In this document: positions 58,849 to 64,000 of the stretch, piece after piece
Layout: every line of letters starts with the position of its first letter
Position numbering within the stretch: position 1 is the first letter of the stretch
Source of the DNA: Kuschelorhynchus macadamiae
Taxonomy: Eukaryota > Arthropoda > Insecta > Coleoptera > Curculionidae
Length of the DNA stretch: 64,000 bases
Assembly (NCBI GenBank): GCA_030620095.1
Contig: JAUTXW010000108.1
Span: 1,550,001 to 1,614,000, forward strand
Direction: 5' to 3'
The notes under the pieces: model-generated
The model's input: only the letters and a program-made list of their open reading frames with translations
Database searches by the model: none
What the model was told of the DNA's origin: nothing
Translations under genes and position numbers: made by a program

Positions 58849-60775
58849 AGAACGGAAGCTTTCACGGCTTTGGTCAATTAAGAAATCGTGGTTCTTGGGA
58901 TTAGACCATGTCAAATTGGAATTACTATCCGACGTTTCGTCTTCGATTGCACGAGGCATCTTCAGGGATTTTTACTCCACGAGATATGAATTTAGGCGAG
59001 CTTTTATACCCGTGCTCACCGAACCGTGACCCTGTGTTAAGATCGGTTTCCACGTGTGATGTAGACCGTAACCCGTATCTCTATTGAAATTTTTTGTATG
59101 TTTAAATATTTCAACAGATTCTCTTTTCTTTTATAAAAACCTGGAACCGATGCTAGAACCTTGGTTTCCTTTACATTTATGAAATGGCCAGTATTATGCT
59201 GGTATTCAGCTACAGCAGATTGAACAATTTGTTTCTTTTTAATACATCGTTCATGTTCCTTAAGTCTAGTTGATATTGAGCGTCCTGTTTCTCCCACATA
59301 CACTTCTCCACAGGAGCAAGGAATTTTATACACTCCTTCTGTTTGGAAAGGTACAAGATCTTTCGGGGATCGCAAGCATTGTCCCATCTTCTTATGTGTA
59401 TTGAAGATTGTACGTATGTTAGACCGCCGAAGAAATCGTCCTATTTTGTCTGTAGTGCCGTGTACGTAGGGAAGAACAACACTACCTAATGGTGGCTCTT
59501 TATCATTCTCCTTTAGCGGAGTTGGTTTACTATGTCTTTTAATTGAGCGCATAATATCTTCAGTGCAATAGCCATTCCCTCTGAGAGCTTCGGACAGTTT
59601 CGATGTTTCCGATGTTAAAGAATCTTGATCAGAAATCGAAATAGCTCTGAATACTAGTGAGTTAATAACCGATTTCTTTTGTGCTGGATGGTGATGAGAA
59701 TTTGCGTTTAAGTATCTATTTGTATGCGTCGGTTTTCTATGCAGAGAATGTCCTAATGTACCATTTTCCTTCCTTTGAACACTACATCTAGAAAGGGAAT
59801 TTTTCCATTAGATTCAATTCCATCGTGAATTTGATATTATGATGTTGCTGATAAGATGGTCCCGAAATATGAGGAGATTATCCTGTCCACGAGGCCAAAC
59901 AACAAAAGTATCATCTACATATCTAAACCAGTGCTTCGGTTTTAGTGGAGCGGATGTTAGAGCAATATCCTCAAAGGCTTCCATAAAGATATTCGCTACC
60001 ACAGGTGATAGAGGAGATCCCATAGCTGCCCCTGAAGTTTGCTCATAAAAAGTTCCTCGAAAAATAAAATAAATAGATGTAAGACAAGCTTCCACTAGGT
60101 CTATTAAGTTCTTATCAAGATTATTGTTATCCAGTATGTCTGATATAATGGAAATTAAATCGTTGACAGGAACATTTGTATAAAGTGATTCTACATCTAA
60201 ACTGACCAAAATATCTTCGGGATCCAATTGGATGGTCTTGAGTTTTTCCACGAAATGTGCAGAGTTTTTAATAAAAGAATCTGTTTTTCCAGTAAATGGA
60301 TTAAGGAAATTTGAAAGATATTTACCTAGTTTGTATGTGTGCGAGTCTATTGCACTGACGATCGGTCGAAGCGGTACTTTGTCCTTGTGTATCTTCGGTA
60401 GACCGTAGAATCTGGGAGTCTTATAAGTGTTGTTGTCCAAAAGTTGAGTAACCTTTTCCACATATTCTGTTCTGTTCATGACGACTGTGGCGTTGCCTTT
60501 ATCTGCTGGAAGTACCAGAATGTTTGCGTCTTCATTTAAGGTCTTCATTGCTGTTTTTTCGGCTGCGGAGAGGTTCGATTTCGGTGGGTTTGAGTTTTTA
60601 ATGATCTACGCTGTCTCATATCTGATTTCATCGGCTTGTTCCACTGGTAATCTTCTGATTGCTGCATCAGCAGAAGATACTATGTCTTCTGCGGGAATGA
60701 TACTCGGCGCTATTGCGAAGTTTTGGCCCTTGGAAAGGACGGAAAGTTCCAATTTGATCAATACATCCAGTCTAC
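58849..60775 (-). pseudogene. Penelope element, left copy: reverse transcriptase plus GIY-YIG
   Basis: N-terminal part KLELSVLSKGQNFAIAPSII and PAEDIVSSADAAIRRLPVEQ, then one nonsense codon (TAG near 60605), then SNLSAAEKTAMKTLNEDANI and LVLPADKGNATVVMN. Transcriptase motifs: FYGLPKIHKDKVPLRPIVSA, ILVSLDVESLYTNVPV (first Asp), SGAAMGSPLSPVVANIFMEA and HWFRYVDDTFVVW (second catalytic pair). A frameshift near 59840 breaks the C-terminal part. The GIY-YIG endonuclease follows (59552-59037): EGVYKIPCSCGEVYVGETGR and STRLKEHERCI, with YQHNTGHFINVKETKVLA. The copy has few lesions, so the lineage was active recently on an evolutionary scale. 58849-59036 is its 3' non-coding region. Confidence 0.85.
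58927..58969 (-). ncRNA. Hammerhead-ribozyme-like motif, Penelope left copy
   Basis: On the minus strand: AUCC, core CUGAAGA (58965-58959), U, stem II GCCUCG...CGAAGAC (one mismatch), GAAA, CGUC with predicted cleavage after C, then GGAU pairing with AUCC to form stem I. One extra U separates the core from stem II compared with a canonical hammerhead. Penelope elements of many animals are known to carry minimal hammerheads in their terminal repeats. Confidence 0.4.
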
Positions 60776-60805
60776 CACCACCAACGAAAAAAATTACTAA
60801 AACCA

Positions 60806-62391
60806 AGCAGCTCCAAGACTCCCAGGTTCTACGGTCTTCCGAAGATACACAAGGACAACGTACCACTTCGACCAATCGTCAGTGCAATAGACTCGCCCAC
60901 ATACAAACTAGGTAAAAATCTTTAAAATTTTCTTAATCGATTTACTGGAAAAACAGATTCTTTTATTAAAAACTCTGCACATTTCGTAGAAAAACTCAAG
61001 ACCATCCAGTTGGATCCCGAAGATATTTTGGTCAGTTTCGATGTAGAATCACTTTACACAAATGTTCCTGTCAACGACTCAATTTTCATTATATCAGACA
61101 TACTGGATAACAATAATCTTGATAAGAACTTAATAGACCTAGTGGAAGTTTGACTTACATCTACTTATTTCATTTTTCAAGGAACTTTTTATGAGCAAAC
61201 TTCAGGGGCAGCTATGGGATCTCCTGTATCACCTGTGGTAGCGAATATCTTTATGGAAGTCTTTGAGGATATTGCTCTAACATCCTCTCCACTAAAACCC
61301 GAGCACTGGTTTAGATATGTAGATGATACTTTTGTTGTTTGGCCTCATGGACAGGATAATCTCCTTATATTTCTGGACCACCTTAATCAGCAACATCATA
61401 ATATCAAATTCACGATGGAATTGAATCCAATGGAACAATTCCCTTTCTAGGTGTATGTGTTCAAAGGAAGGAAAATGGTACATTAGGACATTCTGTGTAT
61501 AGAAAACCGACGCATACAAATAGATACTTAAACGTAAATTCTCATCACCATCCAGCACAAAAGAAATCGGTTATTAACTCACTAGTATTCAGAGCTATTT
61601 CGATTTCTGATCAGAATTCTTTAACATCGGAAACATCGAAACTGACCTAAGCTCTCAGAGGGAATGACTATTGCACTGAAGATATTACGCGTTCAATTAA
61701 AAGACGTAGTAAACCAACTCCGCCAAAGGAGAATGATAAAGAGCCACCATTAGGTAGTGTTGTTCTTTCCTACGTACATGGCACTACAGACAAAATAGGA
61801 CGATTACTTCGGCGGTCTAACATACGTACAATCTTCTATACACATAAGAAGATTGGATAATGCTTGCGATCCCCGAAAGATCTTGTACCTTTCCAAACAG
61901 AAGGAGTATATAAAATTCCTTGCTCCTGTGGAGAAGTGCATGTGGGAGAAACGAGACGCTCAATATCAACTAGACTTAAGGAACATGAACGATGTATTAA
62001 AAAGAAACAAATTGTTCAATCTGCTGTAGCTGAACACCAGCATAACACTTGGCCATTTCGTAAATGTAAAGGAAACCAAGGTTCTAGCATCGGTTCCAGG
62101 TTTTTATAAACGAAAAGTTAGAGAATTTATTGAAATATTTAAACGTACAAAAAATTTCAATAGAGATACGGGCTACGGTCTACATCACACGTGGAAATCG
62201 ATCTTAACACAGGGTCACGGTTCGGCGAGCACAAGTCGGGTATAAGAGCCCGCCTAAATCTCTTCGAGCTCAGTCAGTGTTTAGATCTCGTGGAGTAAAG
62301 ATCCCTGAAGATGTCTCGTGCAATCGAAGGCGAAACGTCGAATAGTAATTCCAATTTGACACGGTCTAATCCCAAGAACCATGATTTCTTA
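60806..62391 (+). pseudogene. Penelope element, right copy, 5'-truncated
   Basis: Starts at KTPRFYGLPKIH inside the transcriptase; the left of this position no longer matches the other copy. Then SFDVESLYTNVPV (first Asp), SGAAMGSPVSPVVANIFMEV and HWFRYVDDTFVVW (61214-61450 frame), QQHHNIKFTMELNPMEQFPF, and in a shifted frame RKENGTLGHSVYRKPTHTNR. The GIY-YIG domain is at 61864-62109 (EGVYKIPCSCGEVHVGETRR, STRLKEHERCI). Lesions include frameshifts near 60925 and 61447, TGA near 61153 and TAA near 61859, and the GIY-YIG Gly/Arg context is altered (GETRR where the other copy has GETGR). Several sites are better preserved here than in the left copy and vice versa, so neither is a simple copy of the other. 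Confidence 0.82.
62301..62343 (+). ncRNA. Hammerhead-ribozyme-like motif, Penelope right copy
   Basis: AUCC (62301), CUGAAGA (62305-62311), U, GUCUCG...CGAAGGC as stem II with one U-G pair, GAAA (62332-62335), CGUC (62336-62339), then GAAU where the other copy has GGAU, weakening stem I. Each copy has one different change in stem II, so the inferred ancestor pairs fully. Confidence 0.4.
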
Positions 62392-62404
62392 ACAGTATAT
62401 ATGT

Positions 62405-62548
62405 GTTCCTAATTAACTATGTACTAAACAAATTTCTAATAAAAGGAAACCTTTACACACAACACTATTTCTAATAAAAGGAAATATTCATAATGAGGGT
62501 TATTCCAGGTAAAGGAAATTTAGAGATTTTTATTATTTAACAATAGAA
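62405..62548. other. Short spacer
   Basis: Contains two copies of TTTCTAATAAAAGGAAA (near 62428 and 62467), about 39 bp apart. No gene. Confidence 0.5.
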
Positions 62549-64000
62549 TTTTATTTATTTATTTATTTATTTACGGATATACCATTTTACATAAGAAATA
62601 ATAAACAGTAAAGCATTGCGTTAATTAATTACTAAAACTAATTACAATAAGAAATACTACCACAAAAATTCTAATTATTAATGACATTTAAGAATATAAT
62701 AATCTCTACGTCTATGATGTCAGACGTCTCACGGCACTTTTAAAGGTACTAACTGAGCCATGGATTGGCAGATTATACTTATTAAAATTACGTTGCATTC
62801 TATTAATTGGGCTATGCAAGCCATAATTTCGGGTGACGTTTTCTGTGTAAAATAAAAAATTGGAACGGGTTCGATGTAGGGCATGTAAAGATATTTTACT
62901 TAGTAAATAAGAACAGTCAACATGCCCATTAATTAATTTGAACAAAAAACACATATCGGCCTGCAACCTCCTGCCCTGAAGTGAACACATACCCAAAATA
63001 CTAAGAACACGGTTGTAATTTGAATGAATATCAATTTGGGGTATTCCCAGCATAAAACTACATATTCGTAAAAATTTTTTTTGAACATTTTCTATTTGAT
63101 TGATATGAATCTCATAAAAAGGAGACCACACCGGACTTGCATATTCCAGAATCGATCTTAAGTACGAACAATACAATAATTTCATGACATGACATGAGAA
63201 ATCAGTACTAAATCTAGAAATATAACCCAAAGACCTAGATGCTCGCTGTATCACACTCATGATATGGTCATTAAAAGTTAATCTACAATCAAACAAAACA
63301 CCAACCTCATGAACTCTTTCAAGTGTAGTGCCATTTATGATGTAATCAAATTGAATAGAATTACGTGATTTTGAGAAGGTAATGCATGAACATTTATTTG
63401 TATTTAAACTTAAACCATTTAAATTCGACCAGTGAACAAATAAGGTCACCTCTGACTGCAAACATTGGCAATCCAGAGAAGTAGATGTGTATTTAAATAT
63501 TTTAAGGTCGTCAGCATACATAAGAAAAGAACTATGTGGTAAAAAGAATCTTAAATCGTTAACAAACAAAATAAATAATATGGGTCCACAATGGGAGCCT
63601 TGCGGGACGCCTGACGGTACTAAAATTTGATTTGATATAAAATTATTAATTCTAATACTTTGCGTCCGCCCAGTTAAAAAACTACTTAGCCATCTAAGAA
63701 TGTGATCACCTAGCCCTAGTGCCTTAAGTTTAGCCAGTAATAGACCATGATTCACCCTATCGGACGCCTTCGAGAAATCGGTATAAATAACATCAACTTG
63801 ATATCCCCTCTCGAAAGCGTTCAGCAAGTGGTTCACATAAGTTAATAGATTAGCTAGGGTAGACCGCAGCAGGCTGAAAACCAAATTGTTCATCCATAAT
63901 TACATTTACAGCGCCAAGACAGCGAAGAAGACACCAATGAATCAAACAACTTTGGAATGGTTGACTGGATACAGATGCCTCTGTAATTTATAACGTCGCT
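62549..64000 (-). mobile_element. Non-LTR retrotransposon (CR1/Jockey type), cut by the window edge
   Basis: The 3' end on the minus strand finishes in a (TAAA)n tail (plus strand TTTA units, 62549-62574). The coding part extends to the right edge: beyond the main frame, NYRGICIQSTIPKLFDSLVS and MDEQFGFQPA near 63895-63995 belong to the transcriptase fingers in other frames. The 5' part, including any endonuclease, lies outside the window. Confidence 0.85.
62712..63893 (-). pseudogene. LINE reverse transcriptase ORF, 3' two-thirds
   Basis: 393 codons without a stop. Motifs: ANLLTYVNHLLNAFERGYQV, VIYTDFSKASDRVNHGLLL (first catalytic Asp at 39; Ser where Phe is usual after SKA), SGVPQGSHCGPILFILFVND (94-113) and LMYADDLKIF (YADD 126-129), then GLSLNTNKCSCITFSKSRN and YCSYLRSILEYASPVWSP, a typical thumb-region motif. 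The true frame continues upstream of the first Met, where DEQFGFQPA sits one base out of register near 63865, so there is a frameshift. It would copy the element RNA at the insertion site. Confidence 0.82.

Larger units (their letters stand above)
58849..62391. mobile_element. Head-to-head pair of Penelope elements with one shared 13-bp target duplication
   Basis: Left copy on the minus strand (about 58849-60800) and right copy on the plus strand (about 60806-62391). Their 3' ends face outward and the junction is near 60800. The whole unit is flanked by ACAGTATATATGT at 58836-58848 and at 62392-62404, a direct duplication typical in size for Penelope integration. Both carry reverse transcriptase and GIY-YIG endonuclease sequence and the same 3' region. 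The right copy is 5'-truncated inside the transcriptase. One duplication around both suggests a single integration event. Confidence 0.82.

Noticed and set aside
59839..60915. Plus-strand frames at 59839-60048 and 60478-60915
   Set aside because: They are antisense shadows of the minus-strand Penelope reverse transcriptase.

Overview
The window reads as AT-rich, repeat-dominated nuclear DNA of an animal, almost certainly an insect. The evidence is the set of transposon families present: Tc1/mariner relatives with long inverted repeats, pogo with a PHD finger, several hAT types, a Dong/R4-like LINE, CR1/Jockey-type LINEs and Penelope elements. I recognise no complete host gene. The only host-gene candidates are a 40-nt exon-like segment (24259-24298) and a promoter-like stretch near 37288-37520. 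I see no rRNA, tRNA, CRISPR array or bacterial-type operon.

Layout, 0-15.6 kb: an inverted pair of decayed hAT copies (842-4824); two tandem decayed copies of an unclassified transposase-like family (7190-10679, minus); a DNA transposon with inverted ends, an 8-bp ACACACAC duplication and 10-bp minisatellites at both ends (12553-15628).

15.6-28.6 kb: a dispersed repeat (here called R), built from ~140-bp units around GCCATTTTGTT, carries nested insertions. These are a mariner-like element with ~400-bp or longer inverted repeats (18100-20839) and a nearly intact pogo element (21153-23787), whose 614-aa spliced transposase ends in a PHD-like finger. They are followed by a tandem repeat, a small hAT with a perfect GTCATGAA duplication (25329-26947), and Tc1 and pogo scraps.

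28.8-40.6 kb: a decayed gene of a widespread insect transposon family, split by a 5'-truncated LINE (31436-33866); a large R copy (34535-36210); a Tc1 relic; and very long (TA)n tracts embedded in a Penelope fragment.

41-57 kb: mariner-type relics, a 341-bp MITE, a Dong/R4-like LINE whose 3' end abuts an (ATT)n tract, a mariner-like element sitting inside a (TA)n tract (51089-53461), a Tc1 element with internal repeats and a perfect 105-bp duplication, and a 155-bp hAT-type MITE.

58-64 kb: another R copy holds two Penelope elements head to head, flanked by one 13-bp target duplication (58849-62391). Each carries a hammerhead-ribozyme-like motif near its 3' end. A CR1/Jockey-type LINE runs off the right edge.

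The genes do not form a pathway. The window is a stack of insertions whose order can partly be read from which element interrupts which. The best candidates for something functional are the pogo-PHD transposase and the Penelope hammerhead-like motifs.
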